From a virus, in IMG/VR virus record IMGVR_UViG_3300044613_000731, positions 1 to 22,912 of that record: a DNA stretch of 22,912 nucleotides. The stretch is one strand, 5' to 3'. Made by a program: the position numbers and the translations under genes. Numbering within the stretch: the stretch's first letter is position 1; each line of letters starts with the position of its first letter. Positions 5,385 to 13,262 of this stretch are shown one piece after another. The notes under the pieces were generated by a model that worked only from the letters and a program-made list of their open reading frames with translations, was not told the DNA's origin and made no database searches.

Positions 5385-7565
5385 ATGGCTGGTGAGCGCA
5401 CGTTTGTTGTCAAGTTTGTTACCGATATTGGTGATGCGACTACTGGCATTGGAAAGATGGCTAAGAGTTTCTCTGGGTTGACTGGTCAACTAGAGAAGGG
5501 TGTTGGCTCGGCGTTGAAGAATCTTGTCCCGTCGTTTAGGACGATGGCGATTGCTGGTACTGCTGCGGCTGGTGCTGTGGCTGCGGCTTCGTTCAAGTTG
5601 GTGCAACAGGCATCAAATCTTGAGGAGTCGCAGTCGAAGGTGAACACGGTGTTCGGTGACTCGGCGTTTATTGTTGAGAACTTTGCGAAGACTTCAGCAA
5701 CGTCGTTCGGTATCACGAAGCAGGCTGCGTTGGAGGCTGCTGGTACGTTCGGCAACTTGATTCAGGCGTTTGGTATTGGTCAGGGTGAGGCTGCGACGAT
5801 GTCAACCACGTTGTTGCAGTTGGCTGCTGACTTGGCTTCGTTCAACAACACCGGCATTGAAGATGCCATTCAAGCATTGCGTTCAGGTTTGTCTGGTGAA
5901 ACAGAACCGTTGAAGAGATTTGGTGTTGCGATCAACGATGTTCGCTTGAAAGAAGAAGCAAGGACTCTGGGGTTGTATAGCGGCAAGGGTGCGCTTGACA
6001 TCACAGCCAAGACTCAAGCCGCCTATGCGTTGATTTTGAAAGATACCAATTTGGCTCAGGGTGACTTCGCTCGAACCTCGGAAGGTTTTGCCAACCAGAT
6101 GCGTATCTTGCAGGCTTCGTTGTCTGATGCTGCAACTGAGGTCGGCATGGTCTTGTTGCCTTACTTCAAAGAGTTTGTGAGTTTCATCAATGACAACATT
6201 GTTCCTGCAATCACAGCGTTCGCTGACAACCTTGGTGAGGAGGGTGTTGGTCGGGCGTTTGAGTTTGCGATTGCTGCAATGGGTGACTTCGGTATCAAAG
6301 CCATTGAGGTAATGAAAGGTGCGTACATTGCCACCCTTGAGTTCTTGCGCAGTTTGGCTGATGTCATTGAGAAGTTGGGTCAGGTCGGAGTTATTGCTAG
6401 TGCAGCGTCATTCAACGCTGTTGGTGCATTCAAGTCTCTTGCGGTTGGTGTAACGGCCAGCAACATCGGTGACCGTATTGACGAGCAACTTGCTGGCGCG
6501 GATCAACTGTTCCTGGATTTGGCTAACGGTGTGAGGTCGGCACGGTTGGAGTTGGATGCGTTGAAGTTTGCGAGCAACAGGACTACTGAACAGCAGGTTC
6601 GGAACGCGGAGCGTGTTGGCAAAGTCATTCGGACTGGTATCAAAGAGGAAGAGGACAAGGACAAGGCGACGACTGGTGCGGCTAAGGCTGTGGAAACTGC
6701 GAAGCAGAAGTTGGAGAAGTACACGGATGCGATGCGGGCTTCGACGAAAGCATCGAAGGCGTTTACGAATGCGCAGAAGGATTCAAAGAAAGCCAATGAG
6801 GCTAAGGCTCAGGCTGATGCTGATCTAGCCACAGCGGAAGCGAACTTGGCTCAGATCACTGCTGGGTTTGGTGCTGGTTCACCACAGGCGAAAGCAGCTG
6901 CGTTGGCTTTGGATCAGGCTCAGCGTGGGGTTGAGCGGGCTGGGTATCGGATTGAGCAGTCGACGTTCGCGGTAACCGATGCTGAGTTGGAGTTGGCGAA
7001 GGTTCGCAAAGACCCTGAGTCTTCTTTGCAAGCAATTCGTGAGGCTGAGATTGCGTTGGCTGAAGCGAAGTTGGCTTTGAAGGATGCGACTGATGATCAG
7101 ACTGATGCGACTGGTGAGTTGAAGGATCAGCAGCAGTTGTTGAATGAGGCTGTGTCTGGTGCGACTGATGGCAGTAAGGCTTATGAGGAGGCGTTGCTTG
7201 CGGTCAATGATGCGAAGAAGAAGCAGGCTGAGGCGAATGAGCGTGTGGCTGATTCTATTGAGCGAGAGGCTGAGGCTCAGGAGCGTTTGAATGATGCTGA
7301 GGAGAAGCGGGGTGAGTTGGCGAAGTTGTATCCGAAGATTGCAGCCAACAACCCGATGGCACCGTTTGCTGGTTCTGTCCCTTCGACGGTGACTGGGAAT
7401 GCTGGTGGTGCGACGTTTGCTGATAATCCTGGTCAGATGAACGTAACGATCAATGCTGGTTTGGGTGCTTCTGGTGTTCAGATTGGTCAGGAGTTGAACG
7501 ATTATTTGTCTGACTATTTGAGGTTGAACGGCGGGTCAATAGGAAACTTTGTCGGGGTTCGTTAG
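5385..7565 (+). CDS. Tape measure protein
   Basis: The 726-residue product is the longest in the window. It starts with a short basic beta/helix segment, has a hydrophobic stretch near residues 55-75 (IAGTAAAGAVAAASF) and a conserved early block (LEESQSKVNTVFGDSA, AAGTFGNLIQAFG, TGIEDAIQALRSGLSGETEP) that is typical of actinophage tape measures, followed by long Ala/Glu/Lys coiled-coil repeats at roughly 420-650 and a globular end. It fills the tail tube and sets tail length; at about 0.15 nm per residue, the usual scaling, it predicts a tail near 110 nm. The ribosome site is poor, so translation may be coupled to the preceding gene ten bases away. Confidence 0.92.
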   Translation: MAGERTFVVKFVTDIGDATTGIGKMAKSFSGLTGQLEKGVGSALKNLVPSFRTMAIAGTAAAGAVAAASFKLVQQASNLEESQSKVNTVFGDSAFIVENFAKTSATSFGITKQAALEAAGTFGNLIQAFGIGQGEAATMSTTLLQLAADLASFNNTGIEDAIQALRSGLSGETEPLKRFGVAINDVRLKEEARTLGLYSGKGALDITAKTQAAYALILKDTNLAQGDFARTSEGFANQMRILQASLSDAATEVGMVLLPYFKEFVSFINDNIVPAITAFADNLGEEGVGRAFEFAIAAMGDFGIKAIEVMKGAYIATLEFLRSLADVIEKLGQVGVIASAASFNAVGAFKSLAVGVTASNIGDRIDEQLAGADQLFLDLANGVRSARLELDALKFASNRTTEQQVRNAERVGKVIRTGIKEEEDKDKATTGAAKAVETAKQKLEKYTDAMRASTKASKAFTNAQKDSKKANEAKAQADADLATAEANLAQITAGFGAGSPQAKAAALALDQAQRGVERAGYRIEQSTFAVTDAELELAKVRKDPESSLQAIREAEIALAEAKLALKDATDDQTDATGELKDQQQLLNEAVSGATDGSKAYEEALLAVNDAKKKQAEANERVADSIEREAEAQERLNDAEEKRGELAKLYPKIAANNPMAPFAGSVPSTVTGNAGGATFADNPGQMNVTINAGLGASGVQIGQELNDYLSDYLRLNGGSIGNFVGVR

Positions 7566-7567
7566 TC

Positions 7568-8821
7568 ATGGCGAAGTTGATGAAGTGGGGGGAAACTGTA
7601 AAGGTGTTGCTTGATGTCGGCTTCTTGTCTGACCAGTTTATTCTTGACACGTCAACACTGAATGGCACTGACACCCTGGATGGTTCAACAGACTTTGTGG
7701 ATATCACCGAATATGTGACATCGGTGAACATCAATCGTGGCCGTGCCACCCAACTTGACACATTCAACGCAGGCAACTGCTCGATCGTCGCTGACGATAA
7801 AGCGTCTGGCCGTCAGTTTGATCCGTTGAACACTGACTCGACTTGGTATCAGGGTTCGTTGGGTATTGCGCCACGTCGACAGGTGCAGGTGTATGGCGGT
7901 TCGGCTGGAACAGCAGCAATGTTCACTGGATTCATTTATGACATGAACATTGATTATGCGGAACCACAGTTGTCGTCGGCTGCGATCACGGCTGTTGATG
8001 CTTTGGCACAAATATCACAGACCACTCTGACCGGTTTCAGTCCTGCATCGGAGTTGACTTCTGATCGTGTGAACACAATTCTGAACAGGTCTGAGGTGGC
8101 TTGGTCTACGGCGTTGCGTTCTATCTCTACCGGTGTGGCAACGTGTGGCACGGTTGCCTATGAGGATGCGACGAATGCGTTGGCTGCTTTGCAGGCTGTG
8201 CAGTTCGCTGAGGATGGCCGTTTGTTTGCGACTCGTTCTGGGTTGATTGAGTTTGATTCCAGGGTGTCGGTTTCGTTTGGGACGGCTGTGGCAAGTTTGG
8301 GTGGAACTGCGGTCAATGCAATCCCGATCTTGTCGTTGTCAAATCTTTATGGTGCTGAGACTGTGGTCAACCGTGCATCAGTTCAGATATCTGGTGGGAC
8401 GGTGTCGAGCATCGCGAATGGGACGGCTTCACAAACTGAGTACGGCATCAAGAACTTCTCGTTGACAGACATCCCGTTGGCGACTGAGGCGGCTGGGTCG
8501 GCTTTGGCTACGAACCTAGTGGGACGGTTCTCGGAGCCAGTTGTCAAGTTCAATGAGGCTTCGGTGCTGGTCAACATGTTGACAACCGCCCAACAGGAAC
8601 AGATTGCAGCTTTGGAGATTGGTGATATTCTGTCGGTGACCCGAGTGTTTGAGTCTGGTGCGCCCTTGACGGTCACCCAGAATGTGGTCGTCGAATCCAT
8701 CCAACACCGACTCAGCCCTGCCAGACATGAAGTGAATATCGGGTTGGGGCAGATTCAGTTGATCACACCGTTTATACTTGACGAGTCGCAACTTGACGAC
8801 GCAACCGTTGGACTACAATAG
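7568..8821 (+). CDS. Minor tail protein (distal tail / hub type)
   Basis: A 417-residue beta-rich protein three bases after the tape measure. The region from about residue 40 to 130 (ITEYVTSVNINRGRATQLD, NAGNCSIVADDKASGRQFDP, LGIAPRRQVQVYGG, MFTGFIYDMNIDYAEP) follows the pattern of actinophage minor tail proteins: 'sv...RGr...ld.f.aG...i...n..r.fDP......y.......p.r.v.v.....g..FtG.i.....'. It would form part of the tail tip beneath the tube. The middle contains DALAQIS, as in similar hub proteins, and the end is acidic. The order tape measure then minor tail protein is standard. Confidence 0.8.
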   Translation: MAKLMKWGETVKVLLDVGFLSDQFILDTSTLNGTDTLDGSTDFVDITEYVTSVNINRGRATQLDTFNAGNCSIVADDKASGRQFDPLNTDSTWYQGSLGIAPRRQVQVYGGSAGTAAMFTGFIYDMNIDYAEPQLSSAAITAVDALAQISQTTLTGFSPASELTSDRVNTILNRSEVAWSTALRSISTGVATCGTVAYEDATNALAALQAVQFAEDGRLFATRSGLIEFDSRVSVSFGTAVASLGGTAVNAIPILSLSNLYGAETVVNRASVQISGGTVSSIANGTASQTEYGIKNFSLTDIPLATEAAGSALATNLVGRFSEPVVKFNEASVLVNMLTTAQQEQIAALEIGDILSVTRVFESGAPLTVTQNVVVESIQHRLSPARHEVNIGLGQIQLITPFILDESQLDDATVGLQ

Positions 8822-8828
8822 GAGAACT

Positions 8829-9212
8829 ATGGCACTCAGACCTTCATTCGCTCCAGCCGATGTGCTGACCGCTGCAAATATGAACATCATTGCAAACAGT
8901 CTCATCGCTGTTGCTGCACAAACTGGAACCGCATACACAATCGGGACAGCTGATGTAGGCAAACTTGTCACGCTCAGCAATGCTGCTGCACAAACCATCA
9001 CCATTCCAGCGAACTCTTCTGTCGCATTCGCTATCGGTGACCAAGTCAACTTCATGAATCTGTCTACCGGTACCGCAACCTTTGCTGCTGGTGGTACTGC
9101 TGTGATCCGTTCGGCTGGATCAAAGTTGAAACTCGCTGATCAATACGCTGTTTGCACCGTACTCAAGATCGACACCGATGCTTGGGTCATGCTCGGCAAC
9201 GTCAAGGCCTAG
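8829..9212 (+). CDS. Small tail-tip protein of unknown role
   Basis: A 127-residue, strongly beta-type protein of small residues, preceded by a good ribosome site (AGGAG, six bases). It opens with MALRPSFAPADVLTAANMN, a pattern seen at the start of phage tail-tip and fibre proteins in which 'vLtAa..N.i...' repeats; a segment TVGKLVTLSNAAAQTITIP-like follows, resembling trimeric fibre head domains with TITIPANSSVAFAIGDQVNF. I infer a structural role in the tail tip or as a fibre head, because it lies between the minor tail protein and the poly-glycine protein. The ATG at 8829 was preferred over an in-frame one at 8778 that overlaps the previous gene by 44 bases. Confidence 0.6.
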   Translation: MALRPSFAPADVLTAANMNIIANSLIAVAAQTGTAYTIGTADVGKLVTLSNAAAQTITIPANSSVAFAIGDQVNFMNLSTGTATFAAGGTAVIRSAGSKLKLADQYAVCTVLKIDTDAWVMLGNVKA

Positions 9213-9214
9213 CC

Positions 9215-10108
9215 ATGCAACTCCTTGCGGGTGTAGGTGCTGATTCAACAGTTCCATCGGTTGAATACTTGGTTGTCGCTGGTGGCGGTGGTGGTGGTTC
9301 TGCAAGAAACAGTGATGCACATGTTGGTGCTGCTGGAGGAGGCGCAGGTGGATTCCGAACGTCAGCAAGTTTTGCTGTATCAGGAAGCGTGACTGTCACT
9401 GTTGGTGCTGGTGGTGCAGGTTCAACTGTCAATGCGGTCAATGGCACTTCAGGTTCAAACTCTGTGTTTTCCACTATTACTTCTGCTGGTGGTGGTGGTG
9501 GTGGTTCGGGCGTAAACGGTGGCGGCTCGACAAACGGTACTAGCGGCGGTTCGGGAGGCGGTGGAAGCGGAACATACTATGGTGCAGGAGCAAGAACTGG
9601 TGGAGCAGGCAACACACCATCAACAAGTCCGTCACAAGGAAATACAGGTGGGAACGGTCATGTCGAAACTGGGAACAGAGGCGGCGGCGGTGGTGGCGGT
9701 GCAAATGCTGTTGGCGGTAATGCAAACGGTACGACTTCTGGTGCTGGTGGTGCTGGCACCGCATCTAGCATCACTGGTTCTTCGGTAACTTACGCTGGCG
9801 GCGGTGGCGGCGGTGCTTTCAGTTCGGGTGCTGGTGCTGGTGGTACAGGTGGTGGTGGAAACGGTACGGCAGAAGGTAATGGTGCAAATGGAAGCACCAA
9901 TCTTGGCGGCGGCGGTGGCGGCGGCGGCGGGTTGAGTGACAAAAATGGCGGCTCTGGCGGTTCGGGAGTTGTGATTATTGCTTATCCGAACACATTTGAC
10001 GCGATAAGTTCTATTGATGTTGGTCTGACATATTCTGTTTCGACTGTTTCTCGTTCGGGATTTCGTGTCTATACATTTACAGCAGGCACAGGAACGGTGA
10101 CATTCTGA
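9215..10108 (+). CDS. Poly-glycine tail-tip protein, putative adhesin
   Basis: A 297-residue protein. After a short start (MQLLAGVGADSTVPSVEYLVVAGGGGGG) it has at least five glycine tracts separated by Ser/Thr/Asn-rich spacers and ends with GGSGGSGVVIIAYPNTF and a small beta domain. 'YLVVAGGGGGG' with 'GGSGVVIIAYP' is the frame of the glycine-rich domain found in many phage tail proteins. Polyglycine type II helices pack into the receptor-binding adhesin of Salmonella phage S16, so a role in host recognition is plausible by analogy. The ATG lies just after the preceding stop; no good ribosome site is present. Tract lengths differ and are made of mixed GGT/GGC codons. Confidence 0.75.
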   Translation: MQLLAGVGADSTVPSVEYLVVAGGGGGGSARNSDAHVGAAGGGAGGFRTSASFAVSGSVTVTVGAGGAGSTVNAVNGTSGSNSVFSTITSAGGGGGGSGVNGGGSTNGTSGGSGGGGSGTYYGAGARTGGAGNTPSTSPSQGNTGGNGHVETGNRGGGGGGGANAVGGNANGTTSGAGGAGTASSITGSSVTYAGGGGGGAFSSGAGAGGTGGGGNGTAEGNGANGSTNLGGGGGGGGGLSDKNGGSGGSGVVIIAYPNTFDAISSIDVGLTYSVSTVSRSGFRVYTFTAGTGTVTF

Positions 10109-10458
10109 TGGCACACTACGCATTTCTAGATGAGAACAATGTTGTGACTGAGGTGATTGTTGGTCGCAATGAAGATGAAGTTGTTGATGGCGTGTCTGAT
10201 TGGGAGGCGCACTATGGTGCGTTTCGTGGTCAGCGTTGTGTGAGAACTTCGTACAATGCAACGAATGGCTTCAGAAAACAGTTCGCTGGAATAGGGTTTA
10301 CTTACGATGAGGACGCTGATGAGTTTGTTGCTCCTCAACCGTTTGCGTCTTGGTCGCGTGATTTGAATAATGATTGGCAACCGCCGACACCGCAACCCGA
10401 AGGTGCTTTCTATTGGGATGAGGATTCGTTGTCGTGGGTCGCATCCCCCGTTGGCTGA
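10108..10458 (+). CDS. Conserved small phage protein next to fibre genes
   Basis: A 116-residue protein starting MAHYAFLDENNVVTEVIVG and containing VRTSYNATNGFRKQFAGIGFTYDEDADEFVAPQPFASW and a Trp-rich end. This composite ('MaHyA.LdeNn.Vt.Vivg', 'R.NFAGiGytYde..daFi.PqP..SW') is one I recognise from many marine and freshwater phages, where the gene sits beside tail-fibre or glycine/collagen-rich genes. No biochemical role is known to me; a virion-associated part or fibre attachment is plausible. It overlaps the previous stop (TGATG) and the next gene by 25 bases. Confidence 0.7.
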   Translation: MAHYAFLDENNVVTEVIVGRNEDEVVDGVSDWEAHYGAFRGQRCVRTSYNATNGFRKQFAGIGFTYDEDADEFVAPQPFASWSRDLNNDWQPPTPQPEGAFYWDEDSLSWVASPVG

Positions 10459-11870
10459 TAGTTCTCCCTGCGGTAGTTCTCGGTTTCTTTCCGTTCGTTG
10501 CTCGTGCTGATGCGGTTCAAGGCTTGGATGCCTCTTACTATGTTGTAGACGAGATTCCACCTCAGCAGTCAACTTCGCTGTACACGTTGTGTGCGAGTGA
10601 GGTTGAGAACAACATCAATCGCAGCTATGACGGTGAGCCTGTTGAGGGTTGTCCTGATGATCTGTTCATGGTGCATCTGACCGGCTTCATCACGATTCCT
10701 GAACACACGACCATCGAGTTCTGGTTGGCTTCAGATGACGGAGGTGAAGCAACTATTGGTGGCAATACTTGGGGATCGTGGACTGATCAGGGTTGTTCGG
10801 CTTGGCAGTCAGGCAATCTCAGTCTTGAGCCTGGCAGTCTGCCACTAGAGGTGTGGATGTATGAGAATGGCGGTGGTGCCTGCCTCATGTTGGCTTGGAA
10901 GATTGATGACGGTCAGTGGGAGATTGTGCCAGATGAGGCGTTCACCACAAGTGCGACCGTGTCCACAACGACGAGCGAGGTGTCCACAACGACTGTGGCC
11001 GAATCAACAACAACTCAAGCATCAACTACTTCTTCCGCACCGACCACAACATTGCTAGAAGTAGAGCCGACCATGCCAGAACAATCAACAACGTCTTCAA
11101 CTACATCCACCACTTCAACGACGACCACCTCGACGGTTGTTGAAACCACAACCACCACAGAACCCGTATCACCACCGCCAGCGCAGCCACCTGCAACGGT
11201 TGAGCCACCACCCACAACGATGCCAGCACCACCAGATACGGAACCCACACCACCAGAGACACAACCAATTCCACCAGAAACAGCACCCGAACCTCCCGAC
11301 ACAATAGAAGAACCAGCCGTCACCCTACCGTTGCCTGACGACACAAGCCCACCAGAAGCGCCACAAGCCCCTGAGACGCTCCCAATCCCCGACACCGCGC
11401 CACCGCCACCCGAGACCGTCCCAGCCCCACCAGACGTGAAAGAAGCCTTGACCGAAGAACAGTTTGATGCCGTCATCGAACAGCTCTCCGAAGCAACCGA
11501 AGAACAGATCGTTGCCCTAGTCGACGACCTCATCACCAAAGACCTAGACACCAGCCAAGCCGCCGCATTCGTCTCTAGCCCTGAAGTACTTGCCGCCATC
11601 ACCAGCGTTCAGGCTGAGGCTTTGTTCAGTGAGATCAGCACGGATGAGTTGTCTGTGGAGCAAGCTGCTGAGGTGGTGGCTGCGGTGCAGGATGCACCAC
11701 CTTCGGTGCGTCAAGCGTTTGAGTCGGTGTTGAATATCTTCTCAGGGTTCGCCGATAGTTATGTGCCGTTTGATTCACGCATCCCTGTGTCTGAGCGTCG
11801 TGCGTTAGTTGCGTTGGGTGCGGTACTATTAGCGGCAAGTCCTGCGCCTACTTTACGGAGACGACAATGA
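10434..11870 (+). CDS. Secreted PA14-type protein with Thr/Pro stalk and C-terminal membrane anchor
   Basis: The 478-residue product starts at GTG (10434), the only start that keeps a full signal peptide: a basic start, a hydrophobic core (WLIVLPAVVLGFFPFV) and an ARADA-type cleavage site near residue 27. Residues 30-165 resemble a PA14 carbohydrate-binding beta fold (FITIPEHTTIEFWLASDDGGEA, then GACLMLAWKIDDG). Residues about 167-335 are a low-complexity Thr/Ser then Pro/Glu/Thr stalk. After that come helical repeats (LTEEQFDAVIEQLSEATEEQ), then RRALVALGAVLLAASPAP and RRRQ, a hydrophobic end with basic tail but no LPXTG. This implies export and surface display. It overlaps the previous gene and is coupled by ATGA to the holin-like gene. 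The role is unknown; masking of the host surface is one possibility. Confidence 0.7.
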   Translation: MGRIPRWLIVLPAVVLGFFPFVARADAVQGLDASYYVVDEIPPQQSTSLYTLCASEVENNINRSYDGEPVEGCPDDLFMVHLTGFITIPEHTTIEFWLASDDGGEATIGGNTWGSWTDQGCSAWQSGNLSLEPGSLPLEVWMYENGGGACLMLAWKIDDGQWEIVPDEAFTTSATVSTTTSEVSTTTVAESTTTQASTTSSAPTTTLLEVEPTMPEQSTTSSTTSTTSTTTTSTVVETTTTTEPVSPPPAQPPATVEPPPTTMPAPPDTEPTPPETQPIPPETAPEPPDTIEEPAVTLPLPDDTSPPEAPQAPETLPIPDTAPPPPETVPAPPDVKEALTEEQFDAVIEQLSEATEEQIVALVDDLITKDLDTSQAAAFVSSPEVLAAITSVQAEALFSEISTDELSVEQAAEVVAAVQDAPPSVRQAFESVLNIFSGFADSYVPFDSRIPVSERRALVALGAVLLAASPAPTLRRRQ

Positions 11871-12034
11871 GATTCTGGGGCGAGATTCACGCACTCCTCT
11901 GGACTATCGGCGCATCCATCATTACGATTGGCACGTTGTCTGGGTTCACCCAGCAACTTGCCATCTGGGTGACGGTTGGGACATTGGCTCTTCATTTGGT
12001 TGGCGCACTAACCAAGAAAGAAGACAAGTCATGA
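11867..12034 (+). CDS. Small two-helix membrane protein, holin candidate
   Basis: A 55-residue protein with two hydrophobic helices (LLWTIGASIITIGTLSGF and LAIWVTVGTLALHLVGAL) and a charged C-terminus (TKKEDKS). The ribosome site GGAG is seven bases before the ATG, and both ends are coupled by ATGA overlaps. Short two-helix proteins directly before another holin-like gene and an endolysin are common lysis components in actinophages (holin or antiholin). There is no sequence-specific motif, so the function rests on topology and position. Confidence 0.6.
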   Translation: MRFWGEIHALLWTIGASIITIGTLSGFTQQLAIWVTVGTLALHLVGALTKKEDKS

Positions 12035-12264
12035 AGAAGATGCAAGATGTCGCAGGCCGTATCGTGGCTGTGTTCCTCTCGTCAGCCCTCGCCATTGTTG
12101 GCGGTTCTGCTGTGATCGCACCGGAACTAGAGATATGGAAGTCGGCTGTGTTGGCTGGGTTCGCTGCTGTCGCCACTGTTGTGCAGAAGTTGGCTCAAGC
12201 CTCTCTCGATGGTCAGTTGACGATTGAAGAAATCAACGAGGCGTTCGGCGCAAAGAAGAAGTAG
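12031..12264 (+). CDS. Holin-like membrane protein
   Basis: This 77-residue protein has two predicted helices (RIVAVFLSSALAIVGGSAV and IWKSAVLAGFAAVATVVQKL) and then DGQLTIEEINEAFGAKKK. The ending 'DG.LT..EIN.AF' is characteristic of a group of actinophage holins. The gene is coupled by ATGA to the preceding small membrane gene and stands two bases before the endolysin start, so the cassette would produce membrane lesions timed with endolysin accumulation. Which of the two small membrane proteins is the holin and which the antiholin is not decidable here. Confidence 0.7.
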   Translation: MKKMQDVAGRIVAVFLSSALAIVGGSAVIAPELEIWKSAVLAGFAAVATVVQKLAQASLDGQLTIEEINEAFGAKKK

Positions 12265-12266
12265 CC

Positions 12267-12836
12267 ATGACCAAGATGCCTTGGCCTGTGGTGCCGATCA
12301 AGTTCTGTGAACATCTCAAAGGCAAGAAGCCGTCCGAGATAACGACACCGATGTTGCGTCGACTGTCTTGTGGCGGAATGATGCACCATTGTGCAGCTCG
12401 TGCAGTTGAAGCAATGATTGCAGCAGCGAAGGCTGAAGGTGTCATCTTGAAACCGACAAGCAGTGGGGATACTTTCCGCAGCATCGAACAGCAACGAGCA
12501 GGGTTCGTGACTCGCTACCAGAAGGCACCGTTGGCTGGGGCTACGACACGCACTTGGAACGGTGAGAAGTGGTATCTCAAGCCAGGCAACGCCCCACTCG
12601 CTGCACCTAACGACGACCCCAAGACTTGCTCACGTCACATGCTTGGTATCGCCATTGACATTGCGAATACCGGCAACAAGAAAGTGATGGACTGGCTGCT
12701 TGCCAACGAGCAACGCTTCGGTTTCAGCCATGAGGTTGTGGAGATGCCTGGTGCTGAGCCTTGGCACATTCGATTCACTGAAGGTCAAGCGATGCCTCAA
12801 GCCGTCCTCGATTACGAAGCGACACTTCCCGCATGA
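12267..12836 (+). CDS. Endolysin, M15 family zinc peptidase
   Basis: The 189-residue protein carries the M15 (VanY/L-alanyl-D-glutamate peptidase) signature: CSRHMLGIAIDIA with zinc ligands His124 and Asp131, and EPWHIRF with catalytic Glu164 and ligand His167. It would cleave peptide cross-links or stems in host peptidoglycan. No signal peptide is present, so release depends on the holin. The N-terminal 60 residues (with Cys-rich RRLSCGGMMHHCAARAVEAM) do not resemble a standard wall-binding domain. It lies behind the two small membrane genes and overlaps the next gene by ATGA. Confidence 0.88.
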   Translation: MTKMPWPVVPIKFCEHLKGKKPSEITTPMLRRLSCGGMMHHCAARAVEAMIAAAKAEGVILKPTSSGDTFRSIEQQRAGFVTRYQKAPLAGATTRTWNGEKWYLKPGNAPLAAPNDDPKTCSRHMLGIAIDIANTGNKKVMDWLLANEQRFGFSHEVVEMPGAEPWHIRFTEGQAMPQAVLDYEATLPA

Positions 12837-13087
12837 TGGACTGGGGAATTGTTCTCGCAGCTCTGATCGGCTTGGTTGGCACCGTGTTGACAACGCTGAT
12901 GATGGCGTTCCGCAAAGAGAACCACGATGACCACGCAACGGTGATGGAAGCAATTCGCACCATCGGTGGAAATGTGAACAAGATTGACAGTAAGTTGGAT
13001 TCACACATCGACTGGCATCTCAAGGGGACAAACAGTGGGCAAGTTTCTCAACGAAATACGGCAAGAAAGCCCACAAAAAAGGCGTGA
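12833..13087 (+). CDS. Small membrane protein with one helix and coiled coil
   Basis: An 84-residue protein with an N-terminal hydrophobic helix (WGIVLAALIGLVGTVLTTLMM), a helical segment MEAIRTIGGNVNKIDSKLDSHIDWHLKG and a basic tail. This layout (one membrane anchor, then a heptad-like helix ending in a WHL element) is seen in small proteins after the lysin in many actinophages, of the type annotated DUF2746. It may be a lysis accessory or membrane protein; the spanin comparison would be speculative. ATG at 12833 overlaps the endolysin stop; a second in-frame ATG follows immediately. Confidence 0.55.
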   Translation: MMDWGIVLAALIGLVGTVLTTLMMAFRKENHDDHATVMEAIRTIGGNVNKIDSKLDSHIDWHLKGTNSGQVSQRNTARKPTKKA

Positions 13088-13262
13088 CCGAATCAGCGAA
13101 ATCGTTGCTGGACTCAACGATCAAGACGGCAAAGACCTACTAGAAGCCCTGATCGACCCAACGATCACACCCGCCCAAATCATCAAAGCCCTCCAAGCGC
13201 GAGGGATAACATTGCACGGCTCAATCATCACCAGATATCGGGCAACCAATGTCTCTCGCTGA
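13035..13262 (+). CDS. Small helix-turn-helix DNA-binding protein
   Basis: The 75-residue product starts at GTG (13035) with AAGGGG eight bases upstream, which overlaps the end of the previous gene; an upstream ATG at 12984 is less supported. The C-terminal half ALIDPTITPAQIIKALQARG followed by ITLHGSIITRYRA matches a type of small actinophage protein: 'L.DP.it...I..AL..rG......i.rhR' with a helix-turn-helix at residues 45-70. It overlaps the metallophosphoesterase by 14 bases. The target is unknown; a terminase-associated role is also possible in this family. Confidence 0.55.
   Translation: MGKFLNEIRQESPQKRRDRISEIVAGLNDQDGKDLLEALIDPTITPAQIIKALQARGITLHGSIITRYRATNVSR

Noticed and set aside
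8793-8819. TTGACG and TACAAT, 15 bases apart, before the gene at 8829, with a repeated CTTGACGA
   Set aside because: Spacing is short, a transcript start would fall only a few bases before the ATG and lose the ribosome site, and the repeat is explained by the coded Leu-Asp-(Glu/Asp) repeat at the protein's end.
9215-10108. Glycine tracts considered as tandem DNA repeats or a CRISPR-like array
   Set aside because: Unit length and spacing are irregular and follow the Gly codons; there are no unique spacers of constant size.
9632-10261. Minus-strand frame rich in Thr/Ala/Cys
   Set aside because: It is the antisense of the glycine tracts and spans two plus-strand genes, both with good family support.
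11015-11602. Minus-strand frame rich in Ser/Gly/Val
   Set aside because: It mirrors the repetitive Thr/Pro stalk of the PA14-type protein and has no start signal or other support.
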